A stretch of 15,288 nt of DNA from JAFAXD01 sp035472475 (GTDB lineage Bacteria > Pseudomonadota > Alphaproteobacteria > Rhizobiales > Xanthobacteraceae), in assembly GCA_035472475.1 (NCBI GenBank), contig DATIPA010000103.1:1-15288 (forward strand), in the 5' to 3' direction. Under the pieces are notes generated by a model. It saw nothing but the letters and a program-made list of their open reading frames with translations, had not been told where the DNA came from and searched no databases. Position 1 is the stretch's first letter; every line of letters starts with the position of its first letter. Below are positions 1 to 6,366 of the stretch, in pieces. A program made the translations under genes and the position numbers.

Positions 1-2580
1 TCACAACGTGCGCTGCACCTGCTCGACCCGGTAGCATTCGATCACGTCGCCGACGCGCATGTCCTGATAGTTCTCGAACGCCATGCCGCATTCCTGGCCG
101 ACCACCACCTCGCGCGCGTCATCCTTGAAGCGCTTGAGCTGCGAGAGCTTGCCCTCGTGAATGACCACGTTGTCGCGAATGAGCCGCACGTTGGCGCCGC
201 GCTCGACCTTGCCATCGGTGACCCGGCAGCCGGCGACCTTGCCGACCTTGGACACGCTGAAGATTTCGAGAATCTGCGCGTTGCCCAGCATGGTCTCGCG
301 CAAGGTCGGCGCGAGCAGGCCCGACATTGCCTTCTTCACGTCGTCGACGAGGTCGTAGATGATGTTGTAGTAGCGGATCTCGACGCCGTCGCGCTCCGCC
401 GCCTCGCGCGCTTCCTTGTGGGCGCGCACATTGAAGCCGATGATCGCAGCGTTGGAGGCGGCCGCGAGCGTCACGTCGGACTCGGCGATGCCGCCGGCCC
501 CGGCGTAGAGGATGCGCGCGCCGACCTCGTCGGTGCCGAGCTTGTCGAGCGCCCCGACGATCGCCTCGACCGAGCCCTGCACGTCGCCCTTGATCACCAG
601 CGGGAACTCCTTGCGCCCGGCGGTCTTGAGCTGGCTCATCATCTGTTCGAGCGAGCCGCGCAAGCCGGTCGCCCGCGCCGCCATGTTGTCGCGCCGCTGG
701 CGCGTTCGGTAATTGGTGACTTCGCGGGCGCGCGCTTCCGTTTCGACCACGGCGAGACGATCGCCCGCTTCCGGAATGCCGGAAAACCCGAGCACCTCGA
801 CCGGGGTCGAAGGGCCGGCGCTTTCTACGTTCGCGCCGGTGTCCGAAATGAGCGCGCGCACGTGTCCCCATTCGGCGCCGGCCACGATGATGTCGCCCTG
901 GTGCAGCGTGCCGCGCTGGACCAGCACGGTCGCGACCGGGCCACGGCCGCGGTCGAGCTTCGCCTCGATCACGGTGCCCTCGGCGGCACGCGCCGGGTTG
1001 GCCTTGAGATCGAGAATTTCCGACTGTAGCCCGATGGTTTCGAGGAGCTTATCCAGGTTCGTTTTCTTGGTGGCCGAGACCTCGACGTCGAGGACATCGC
1101 CGCCGAGCGATTCGACCTGCACCTCGTGCTGAAGGAGTTCCGTGCGCACCCGCTCAGGCTTAGCGTCCGGCTTGTCGATCTTGTTGATCGCAACGATCAT
1201 CGGCACCTTGGCGGCCTTGGCGTGCTGGATCGCCTCGACCGTCTGCGGCATGACGCCGTCGTCGGCCGCGACCACCAGCACCACCAGGTCGGTGACCTTG
1301 GCGCCGCGCGCGCGCATCGCCGTGAACGCGGCGTGGCCGGGCGTGTCGATGAAGGTGATTTTCGCACCCGATGGCGCCGTTACCTGATAGGCGCCGATAT
1401 GCTGGGTGATGCCGCCGGCTTCCCCGCCCGCCACGTCGGTGGTGCGGATGGCATCGAGCAGCGAGGTCTTGCCGTGGTCGACGTGGCCCATGATGGTCAC
1501 AACTGGCGGCCGCGGCGCCAGGGTATCGGGCGCGTCGACCACGTCGAACACGCCTTCCTCGACGTCGGCCTCGGACACGCGCCGTACGGTGTGGCCAAGC
1601 TCTTCGGCCAGGAGCTGGGCGGTATCGGCGTCGATCACGTCGGTGATTTTCGCCATCTGGCCCTGCTTCATCAGAATCTTGATGACGTCGACGCCGCGCT
1701 CCGCCATGCGGTTGGCGAGTTCCTGGATCGTGATCGTCTCCGGAACCACCACCTCGCGCGCGATCTTTTCCTTGGCCTCGGCCTCGCGATGCCCGGTCAT
1801 GCGCTGCACGCGCCGGCGGAACGAGGCAACCGAGCGCTCGCGCACTTCGTCGGTCGAGAGCGCGGTCACCAGCGTGAGGCGCCCGCGCGATTTTTGCACG
1901 CCGGGGCGGGCCGGTTTTGGTGCCGGTGCAGGCCGTGCGGCTCCAGCGCCGGCGCCACGGCGCGGGCGCGGCGCTTCGTCGTCGTCGACCTCGGGCTTGA
2001 TTGAGCGCACGTCGATCGGCGTCTTGGGCCTCGCCTCGTCGTCGCCGAAACGCTTCTTGGCTTCCTGCTCGGCGCGCCGCTTGGTTTCCTCGTCGTGCTT
2101 GCGGCGCTCGTCCTCGTCGCGCTTGCGCGCTTCGGCGGCTTCGCGCTCGGCGTGTTCCTTGGATTCGCGATCGGTGCGGCGTCGCGCTTCCTCTTCGGCG
2201 ACCTTGCGCTCTTCGGCCTCGCGCACCTTGGCGTCATCAAGCGCGTGTGCGCGCCGGTCGCGTTCCTCATCGGTCAGCGTGCGCAAAACGACGCCCGACG
2301 CCTTGGGCGCAACGGCGGCCGGCTTTGGGGCCGGTGCGACTGAGGCGCTTGGCGCGCGCTGCGGCGCGGGGGCTGCCTGACGGGCGGTCGGGGCCGCCGG
2401 CGCCTCGATCCTGGCTTCGCCCGGGCCGACGCGCCGCTTGACCTTCTCGACCACGACCGCCTTGGTGCGACCGTGGCTGAAGCTTTGGCGTACGACGCCC
2501 TGCTCGACGCTGCGTTTGAGCGTGAGGGGTTTCGACGGCGCGACGGTCAGTTTTTCGCCGGGGTTCTTTGTCTCAGTCAT
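1..2580 (-). CDS. infB: Translation initiation factor IF-2
   Basis: This gene encodes an 859-residue cytoplasmic GTPase that delivers formyl-Met initiator tRNA to the 30S subunit and promotes 50S joining. Residues 1-275 form an alphaproteobacterial-type extension: an Ala/Pro-rich stretch (about 55-100), a highly charged Glu/Arg coiled-coil-like stretch (about 103-180) and another Pro/Ala/Arg linker. An IF2_N-like segment follows at about 278-335. The GTPase domain has G1 GHVDHGKTS (365-373), G3 DTPGH (412-416), G4 NKID (466-469) and SATKK (502-506). The rest matches IF2 domains II, III and the C-terminal tRNA-binding domain. The ATG overlaps the ylxR stop in an ATGA, so translation is probably coupled. 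The stop codon sits on bases 1-3, so the gene is complete but its downstream terminator lies outside the window. It is the last visible gene of the rimP operon. Identity is certain. Confidence 0.99.
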   Translation of the reverse strand: MTETKNPGEKLTVAPSKPLTLKRSVEQGVVRQSFSHGRTKAVVVEKVKRRVGPGEARIEAPAAPTARQAAPAPQRAPSASVAPAPKPAAVAPKASGVVLRTLTDEERDRRAHALDDAKVREAEERKVAEEEARRRTDRESKEHAEREAAEARKRDEDERRKHDEETKRRAEQEAKKRFGDDEARPKTPIDVRSIKPEVDDDEAPRPRRGAGAGAARPAPAPKPARPGVQKSRGRLTLVTALSTDEVRERSVASFRRRVQRMTGHREAEAKEKIAREVVVPETITIQELANRMAERGVDVIKILMKQGQMAKITDVIDADTAQLLAEELGHTVRRVSEADVEEGVFDVVDAPDTLAPRPPVVTIMGHVDHGKTSLLDAIRTTDVAGGEAGGITQHIGAYQVTAPSGAKITFIDTPGHAAFTAMRARGAKVTDLVVLVVAADDGVMPQTVEAIQHAKAAKVPMIVAINKIDKPDAKPERVRTELLQHEVQVESLGGDVLDVEVSATKKTNLDKLLETIGLQSEILDLKANPARAAEGTVIEAKLDRGRGPVATVLVQRGTLHQGDIIVAGAEWGHVRALISDTGANVESAGPSTPVEVLGFSGIPEAGDRLAVVETEARAREVTNYRTRQRRDNMAARATGLRGSLEQMMSQLKTAGRKEFPLVIKGDVQGSVEAIVGALDKLGTDEVGARILYAGAGGIAESDVTLAAASNAAIIGFNVRAHKEAREAAERDGVEIRYYNIIYDLVDDVKKAMSGLLAPTLRETMLGNAQILEIFSVSKVGKVAGCRVTDGKVERGANVRLIRDNVVIHEGKLSQLKRFKDDAREVVVGQECGMAFENYQDMRVGDVIECYRVEQVQRTL

Positions 2581-3272
2581 TCCGTTCCCAGTTCCGAGGC
2601 AGCTTGAGGCTGCACCGCTTCAGTGCCGGCGCGCGTTGGCTCCTCGCCGTCATCGTTCGCTCGATATCGCTCAAGGGTGCGCCAGCGAGCAAGGAAGCTA
2701 TCGCCTTCCCGGCCGCCGAGCAGGGCTGCATGTATCACATTTGGCCGCCCCAATGCCAAACCCAATTGGGACGCGGTAAACGTGCGCACAAGGGGGACTG
2801 GCGCGCCCGTTTGCGCGCCGGCAAGCTTGCGCACGCCGTCAGGCGAGGCCTCCGCGGCATGCATCAGGGCTGCGAGCTGATCCGCCTTGAGAGCGCTGCC
2901 GACCCGCTCAAACCCGGCGACGACGCGCCCGGCCTTATTCGCAATGGCGAGCGCGTCCAGCGCTGCGCGGGCGAGCAGCCGATCAACCAGATCGGGCAAG
3001 TCAGCTGGTATCCTGATGCTGTCCTTGAGGCTGCGCGCGAAGGCCCCGCGCCGTACTGCCGTCTCCAGCGCCCGCCGGGTCGCCGTTACCCAGACTCCGC
3101 GACCGGGGAGCTTGCTCTTGATGTCCGGCGCGAGCGTGCCGTCCGGTCCGGCAACAAACCGGAGCAGGTCGTCAACCGGTTTTGCGACGCGCGCGACCAC
3201 GCACAGACGCTCGGTGCCGGCCGCTTTGGGGCCCGCATCGCGCGCTTCGATATGGTCTGTGGTTGCGAGCAT
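2577..3272 (-). CDS. ylxR: YlxR (DUF448) RNA-binding protein with L7Ae-like C-terminal domain
   Basis: This is a 231-residue member of the YlxR/DUF448 family, nearly always encoded between nusA and infB. Residues about 21-85 carry the YlxR fold, with ERLCVV (21-26), the Leu-Arg-Phe-Val segment (37-40), DG (44-45) and the hallmark PGRGVWV (56-62). Residues about 98-190 resemble the L7Ae/L30e-type RNA-binding domain that alphaproteobacterial members carry in addition, which explains the length compared with the roughly 90-residue Firmicutes proteins. The tail (200-231) is polar and probably disordered. The ATG is preceded by GGAG at a good distance. The stop overlaps the infB start by four bases. 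YlxR proteins bind RNA and have been linked to RNase P and transcription control in other bacteria; the role here is inferred from family and operon position. Confidence 0.95.
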   Translation of the reverse strand: MLATTDHIEARDAGPKAAGTERLCVVARVAKPVDDLLRFVAGPDGTLAPDIKSKLPGRGVWVTATRRALETAVRRGAFARSLKDSIRIPADLPDLVDRLLARAALDALAIANKAGRVVAGFERVGSALKADQLAALMHAAEASPDGVRKLAGAQTGAPVPLVRTFTASQLGLALGRPNVIHAALLGGREGDSFLARWRTLERYRANDDGEEPTRAGTEAVQPQAASELGTE

Positions 3273-3312
3273 AGGTTCTCCACCGGACTCTGTGCGCAGG
3301 CTTCCTCGGCGG

Positions 3313-4926
3313 TCACTCCGCCGGCGCGGCCTCTTCGGCCGGCGCCTCGTCTTCGGTGGCGGTCATGGCGGCGAGGTCGGCCTCGCTGATCCAGCCGGCC
3401 TTGACGCGGGCCTGCATGATCATCGCCTCGCATTCGGCGCGGGTGATCTCGAAGCCTTCGAGCGCGCCGGCGTGGTGCACGGTCTCGTTATCCTTGCGCT
3501 CGCTCCAGCCGGCGAGATCGTCGGTGGCGCAGCCGGCGAGGTCCTCGACCGTCTTGACGTCGTTCTCCCCGAGCGCAACCAGCATCTCGGTGGTTATACC
3601 GGGGATGTCTTTGAGCGCATCCTCGACGCCGAGTTCGGTGCGGCGCGCATCGAGCTGCGCTTCGATCTGCGCCAGATAATCGCGGGCGCGCTCCTGCAAT
3701 TCGCGCGCGGTCTCCTCGTCGAAGCCCTCGATCGAGCCGAGCTCTTTCTCGTCCACGTAGGCAAGCTCCTTGACCGACGTGAAGCCTTCCGAGGCGAGCA
3801 GCTGGCCGACCACCTCGTCGAGGTTGAGCGCTTCGATGAACATCTTGGTGCGCTTCTCGAACTCGGCCTGGCGGCGCTCGGACTCTTCCTGCTCGGTGAG
3901 AATGTCGATGTCCCAGCCGGTGAGCTGCGAGGCAAGCCGCACGTTTTGGCCGCGCCGGCCGATGGCGAGCGAGAGTTGCTGATCGGGCACCACCACGGCG
4001 ATGCGCTCCTTGTCCTCGTCGAGCACAACCTTGGCGACTTCGGCGGGGGCGAGCGCGTTGACTACGAACGTCGCGATGTCCATCGACCAGGGAATGATGT
4101 CGATCTTTTCGCCTTGCAGTTCGTTGACCACGGCCTGCACGCGCGAGCCGCGCATGCCGACGCAGGCGCCGACCGGATCGACCGAACTGTCGCGCGAGAT
4201 CACTGCGATCTTCGCGCGCGAGCCGGGGTCGCGGGCCACCGCCTTGACCTCGACGATGCCGTCATAGATTTCCGGCACCTCCTGGGCGAACAGCTTGGCC
4301 ATGAACTGCGGATGGGTGCGCGACAGGAAGATTTGCGGGCCGCGCGCCTCGCGCCGCACGTCGTAGATGTAGGCACGCACGCGGTCGCCGTTGCGCAGCG
4401 TCTCGCGCGGCAGCATCTCGTCGCGCCGGATGATGGCTTCGCCGCGGCCGAGATCGACAACCACGTTGCCGTATTCCACGCGTTTGACGATGCCGTTGAC
4501 GATATCGCCGATGCGATCCTTGAATTCCTGGTACTGACGGTCGCGCTCGGCTTCGCGCACCTTCTGCACGATCACCTGCTTGGCAGACTGCGCGGCGATG
4601 CGGCCGTATTCGAGCGGCGGCAGCGTGTCGGCAATAGTGTCGCCGACTTGCGCCGCGGGATTGTGCCGGCGGGCATCCTCAAGCGTGATCTGGGTCGCCG
4701 GATTCTCGACGCTTTCGACCACCAGCAGGTGGCGGAACAACCGTAGCTCCCCGCTCTTGGAATTGAGTTCGGCGCGCACCTCGGTTTCGCTGCCGTAACG
4801 AGACTTGGCCGCCTTCGCGATCGCATCCTCCATGGCGGTGATGACGATTGAGCGGTCAATCGACTTTTCGCGGGCGACCGCGTCGGCGATCTGCAGGAGT
4901 TCGAGCTTGTTGGCGCTGACGGCCAT
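3313..4926 (-). CDS. nusA: Transcription termination/antitermination factor NusA
   Basis: This gene encodes a 537-residue cytoplasmic protein that binds RNA polymerase and nascent RNA, controls pausing and intrinsic termination, and takes part in rRNA antitermination. Visible domains are the N-terminal polymerase-binding domain (about 1-125), S1 (about 135-200), KH1 (about 235-285, GMRGSRVQ at 257-264) and KH2 (about 315-345, AIGRRGQNVRLA at 321-332). Two helix-hairpin-helix acidic repeats follow (about 360-420 and 435-515), as in the long proteobacterial form. The tail is Glu/Ala-rich and acidic. An AAAGGAG Shine-Dalgarno lies inside the last codons of rimP, and only 2 bp separate the two genes. 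Since NusA stimulates termination at hairpins, the terminator in this operon's own leader is a plausible target for feedback; that is inference. Identity is certain. Confidence 0.99.
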   Translation of the reverse strand: MAVSANKLELLQIADAVAREKSIDRSIVITAMEDAIAKAAKSRYGSETEVRAELNSKSGELRLFRHLLVVESVENPATQITLEDARRHNPAAQVGDTIADTLPPLEYGRIAAQSAKQVIVQKVREAERDRQYQEFKDRIGDIVNGIVKRVEYGNVVVDLGRGEAIIRRDEMLPRETLRNGDRVRAYIYDVRREARGPQIFLSRTHPQFMAKLFAQEVPEIYDGIVEVKAVARDPGSRAKIAVISRDSSVDPVGACVGMRGSRVQAVVNELQGEKIDIIPWSMDIATFVVNALAPAEVAKVVLDEDKERIAVVVPDQQLSLAIGRRGQNVRLASQLTGWDIDILTEQEESERRQAEFEKRTKMFIEALNLDEVVGQLLASEGFTSVKELAYVDEKELGSIEGFDEETARELQERARDYLAQIEAQLDARRTELGVEDALKDIPGITTEMLVALGENDVKTVEDLAGCATDDLAGWSERKDNETVHHAGALEGFEITRAECEAMIMQARVKAGWISEADLAAMTATEDEAPAEEAAPAE

Positions 4927-4928
4927 CG

Positions 4929-5573
4929 TCAGTCTCCTTTGGTTGATCGGTGCGCCGGTCCCGAGTCATGGGCGGCGTGTTCGTGGTGTTGTCCGTTGCC
5001 GGGTTCGCTCTCCGTGGCCTTTTGCGCGGCTTTGCCTCGCCGCAGCGATTCCGCGATCAGCGCGTCGGTGAGCACGAGCCGCGCCTCGGTCATGTCGTCG
5101 ATCGGGATCAGGGTCTCCTCGCCGGTCTCCTCGCTCTTGAGCCGCGCGGCTTCGCCCGCGACTCCCAACAAGATGCCGCGGAAGCGCTTGCGGCCGGCGA
5201 GTGCGACGCCGAGTTCGACCTTCATGATGTGGCCGGCGTAGCGCTCGAAATCGGAGCGCCGCACCAGCGGCCGGTCGATCCCGGGCGAAGACAGTTCGAG
5301 CCGATAGGCGCTATCGACCGGATCGGCGGCATCGAGCACCGGCGAGAGCGCGCGCGAGGCGCGTTCGCAGTCGCCGACCGACATCGTGCCGTCCGGGCGC
5401 TCGGCCATGATCTGCACGGTCTGTCCCGCGGAACCCGAGATGCGCACCCGCACCAGCCGCAAGCCGAGACTTTCCAGCACTGGCGCCGCCAGCGCGGCGA
5501 CGCGCGCCGAGATCCCGGCCTCGGTCACGAGCCGAGGCTCGTCGAGTTGCTGTTCGCTCGCTCTATCCGTCAT
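4929..5573 (-). CDS. rimP: Ribosome maturation factor RimP
   Basis: RimP helps assemble the head of the 30S ribosomal subunit. From the ATG at 5571-5573 the protein has 214 residues. The N-terminal alpha/beta domain covers about 14-90 and contains the conserved GLRLVRVRISG segment. The family signature LELSSPGIDRPL lies at about 92-103, followed by the SH3-like C-terminal domain to about 170. The last 45 residues are a polar, His-rich extension beyond the core family length. A TTG six bases upstream (5577-5579) is in frame and could give a protein two residues longer, with an in-frame stop shortly before it. I prefer the ATG, although neither start has a good Shine-Dalgarno. It is the first gene of the operon, with a terminator-containing leader upstream. 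Confidence 0.95.
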   Translation of the reverse strand: MTDRASEQQLDEPRLVTEAGISARVAALAAPVLESLGLRLVRVRISGSAGQTVQIMAERPDGTMSVGDCERASRALSPVLDAADPVDSAYRLELSSPGIDRPLVRRSDFERYAGHIMKVELGVALAGRKRFRGILLGVAGEAARLKSEETGEETLIPIDDMTEARLVLTDALIAESLRRGKAAQKATESEPGNGQHHEHAAHDSGPAHRSTKGD

Positions 5574-5673
5574 GCTCAATGGGGCCGATCATGCCGGCAA
5601 TGATTCCATGGCTACAACGCGTGAGAATTCCAGCCCGGTTCCAGGCGTGCCGACGCCGGCGCGCGCGAGTAAC

Positions 5674-5705
5674 AAAAAAGAGCGGGTCCCGGGCGGGGCC
5701 CACTC
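5674..5705 (-). terminator. Intrinsic terminator upstream of rimP
   Basis: In minus-strand RNA the arms GAGTGGGCCCC and GGGACCCGCTC form a strong stem: three pairs, one G-U, three G-C pairs, one A/C mismatch and three G-C pairs, closed by a four-base loop. Six consecutive T follow (5679-5674). This is a textbook Rho-independent terminator. It lies between the predicted operon promoter and rimP, about 100 bases before the rimP start, so it can only act on transcripts heading into rimP. Confidence 0.8.
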
Positions 5706-5757
5706 TCATAAGAACCGATCGGACCATCCGACCGTTATGAGGTATCCTGAACGGATA
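5674..5757 (-). promoter_or_regulatory. Structured leader (candidate attenuator) of the rimP operon
   Basis: In minus-strand RNA three helices follow each other with almost no gap. The first is a 5-bp stem, TATCC/GGATA (5757-5743, loop of five). The second is a two-part hairpin with outer arms CTCATAA/TTATGAG (5741-5735 and 5711-5705) and inner arms GGTCGGA/TCCGATC (5733-5727 and 5723-5717) around a three-base loop. The third is the terminator stem starting at base 5705. Positions that deviate from perfect pairing (5718 with 5732, and 5683 with 5702) become G-U in minus-strand RNA but would be A-C on the plus strand, which supports transcription on the minus strand. A rimP leader attenuator family is known from Gammaproteobacteria; I cannot tell whether this one is homologous. 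Confidence 0.6.
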
Positions 5758-5762
5758 GCCGA

Positions 5763-5790
5763 AATATAGCGATTTACCGGCATGGTGCAA
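5763..5790 (-). promoter_or_regulatory. Putative sigma-70 type promoter of the rimP-nusA-ylxR-infB operon
   Basis: Read on the minus strand, TTGCAC (bases 5790-5785) and TATATT (bases 5768-5763) are separated by 16 bases, close to the housekeeping consensus. The -10 region is an AT island in GC-rich surroundings. The predicted start is near 5756, directly at the first leader hairpin and about 180 bases upstream of the rimP ATG. No coding sequence on this strand lies between here and the next gene upstream. The assignment rests on sequence alone. Confidence 0.6.
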
Positions 5791-5895
5791 GGGGCGCGCA
5801 CGCGGCGCTGTGAGCGCGGCTTCGCCATGCAATTCGGCCCGGTAACGCCGGCCCGTTCAACTCGCCACGGATCGCTCCCTGCGCCATAGCTTCGC

Positions 5896-5919
5896 GACCT
5901 GGCAATTCTCCGCCAGGTC
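5896..5919. repeat. Perfect 8-bp inverted repeat, possible operator
   Basis: GACCTGGC (5896-5903) and GCCAGGTC (5912-5919) are perfect inverted copies separated by eight bases. Neither side is followed by a T-run, so a terminator is unlikely. The repeat covers the place where a -35 element would sit for the AT-rich -10 candidate at 5935-5940, so it could be a binding site for a dimeric regulator of the small exported gene. That role is inferred from position only. Confidence 0.4.
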
Positions 5920-5934
5920 GGGCCAGATAAGAGA

Positions 5935-5940
5935 TATTAT
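5935..5940 (+). promoter_or_regulatory. Possible -10 element for the small exported gene
   Basis: TATTAT lies in an AT-rich run (5930-5949) that stands out from the GC-rich surroundings. An alternative, TATGAT, overlaps it at 5938-5943. No recognisable -35 is present 15-19 bases upstream, where half of an inverted repeat lies instead. A start about seven bases downstream would place the 5' end of the RNA at the first arm of the structured UTR. The evidence is weak. Confidence 0.3.
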
Positions 5941-5949
5941 GATAAAAAC

Positions 5950-6038
5950 GTCGCGGTTTTGAGGCCCGTGCTGGGATACGCTGGCGCGCCGCGGTTGGAA
6001 CCGAAAGGCGCGTGAACCCCTTATCATGTGACCGCGAC
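5950..6038 (+). promoter_or_regulatory. Putative structured 5' UTR or small RNA
   Basis: Eight-base arms GTCGCGGT (5950-5957) and ACCGCGAC (6031-6038) are perfectly complementary and enclose a nested stem: GCGCGCC (5984-5990) with GGCGCGT (6007-6013), one pair being G-U. Inside that, CGGT (5992-5995) pairs with ACCG (6000-6003) around a TGGA loop. The structure ends about 70 bases before the ATG of the small exported gene and begins just after an AT-rich -10 candidate. It resembles no riboswitch class I recognise. In GC-rich DNA short arms can pair by chance, so conservation is needed to support it. Confidence 0.4.
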
Positions 6039-6109
6039 CAAGGAGTAATTATCGCCCGACGCTGCGAGGCTACCGACCGGGGGCGGACCACGAACCGGAG
6101 GTGATCAAC

Positions 6110-6337
6110 ATGAAGGCGAAGCTTTTGATCCTGACGGCGGGATTGTTTCTGGCCGGAACTTCGTGCGCCTTAGCCTACGACCTGACCAGCGACCCCGACG
6201 CGACGATGAACCAGGAACAGAAACTCGGCCCAAACGTGCGCTCGCAGCGCGTATGGAACGAGATCTACACTCAGAAATATCGCGGCTATTATCTCTATCC
6301 GCGCTATCCGCGTTACGCACGTTATCGCTATCGCTAG
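6110..6337 (+). CDS. Small exported Tyr/Arg-rich protein, function unknown
   Basis: This is a 75-residue protein. Residues 1-22 form a classical signal peptide: a Lys-containing start, a Leu/Ala core, and ALA before the predicted cut ahead of YDLTSD. The mature part is about 53 residues. Its first half is polar, and its end is a Tyr/Arg repeat with PRYPRYARYRYR as the C-terminus. I chose the ATG at 6110 because GGAGGTGATC (6097-6106) matches the 16S rRNA anti-Shine-Dalgarno end over ten bases, with eight bases between GGAGG and ATG; an in-frame GTG at 6101 lies inside that site. Short exported Tyr/Arg-rich proteins are common and uncharacterised in Bradyrhizobium-like bacteria. The protein probably acts in the periplasm or at the envelope. 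Confidence 0.75.
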   Translation: MKAKLLILTAGLFLAGTSCALAYDLTSDPDATMNQEQKLGPNVRSQRVWNEIYTQKYRGYYLYPRYPRYARYRYR

Positions 6338-6366
6338 CGCGTGTTTCGCTGGCGGCCGCGGGGCAA

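Larger units (their letters stand above)
5574..6109. other. Divergent intergenic region between rimP and the small exported gene
   Basis: This stretch of 536 bases separates rimP (leftward) from the small exported gene (rightward). On the minus strand it holds the rimP-operon promoter, a compact hairpin leader and an intrinsic terminator. On the plus side it holds an inverted repeat at 5896-5919, an AT-rich stretch at 5930-5949, a nested-stem 5' UTR and a strong ribosome-binding site. Bases 5791-5895 show nothing I can interpret. No tRNA gene is present; in Escherichia coli metY occupies the equivalent place upstream of rimP. Two open frames on the minus strand (5774-6091 and 5563-5832) lack protein-like composition over most of their length. 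Confidence 0.7.

Noticed and set aside
1126..2380. Long plus-strand open frames antisense to infB
   Set aside because: They are explained by codon bias of infB on the other strand. The translations are low-complexity Ser/Arg/Ala or His/Asp-rich without motifs.
2887..4746. 619-codon open frame on the plus strand
   Set aside because: It lies antisense to ylxR and nusA. The His/Leu/Asp/Val-rich composition is typical of an antisense shadow of a GC-rich gene, and no domain is recognisable.
5774..6091. 105-codon open frame on the minus strand upstream of the rimP promoter
   Set aside because: The composition is not protein-like, there is no Shine-Dalgarno, and it runs through inverted repeats and the putative UTR.
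5574..6109. tRNA-Met gene upstream of rimP, as in the Escherichia coli metY-rimP operon
   Set aside because: No tRNA-like cloverleaf, T-loop or acceptor sequence could be found on either strand.
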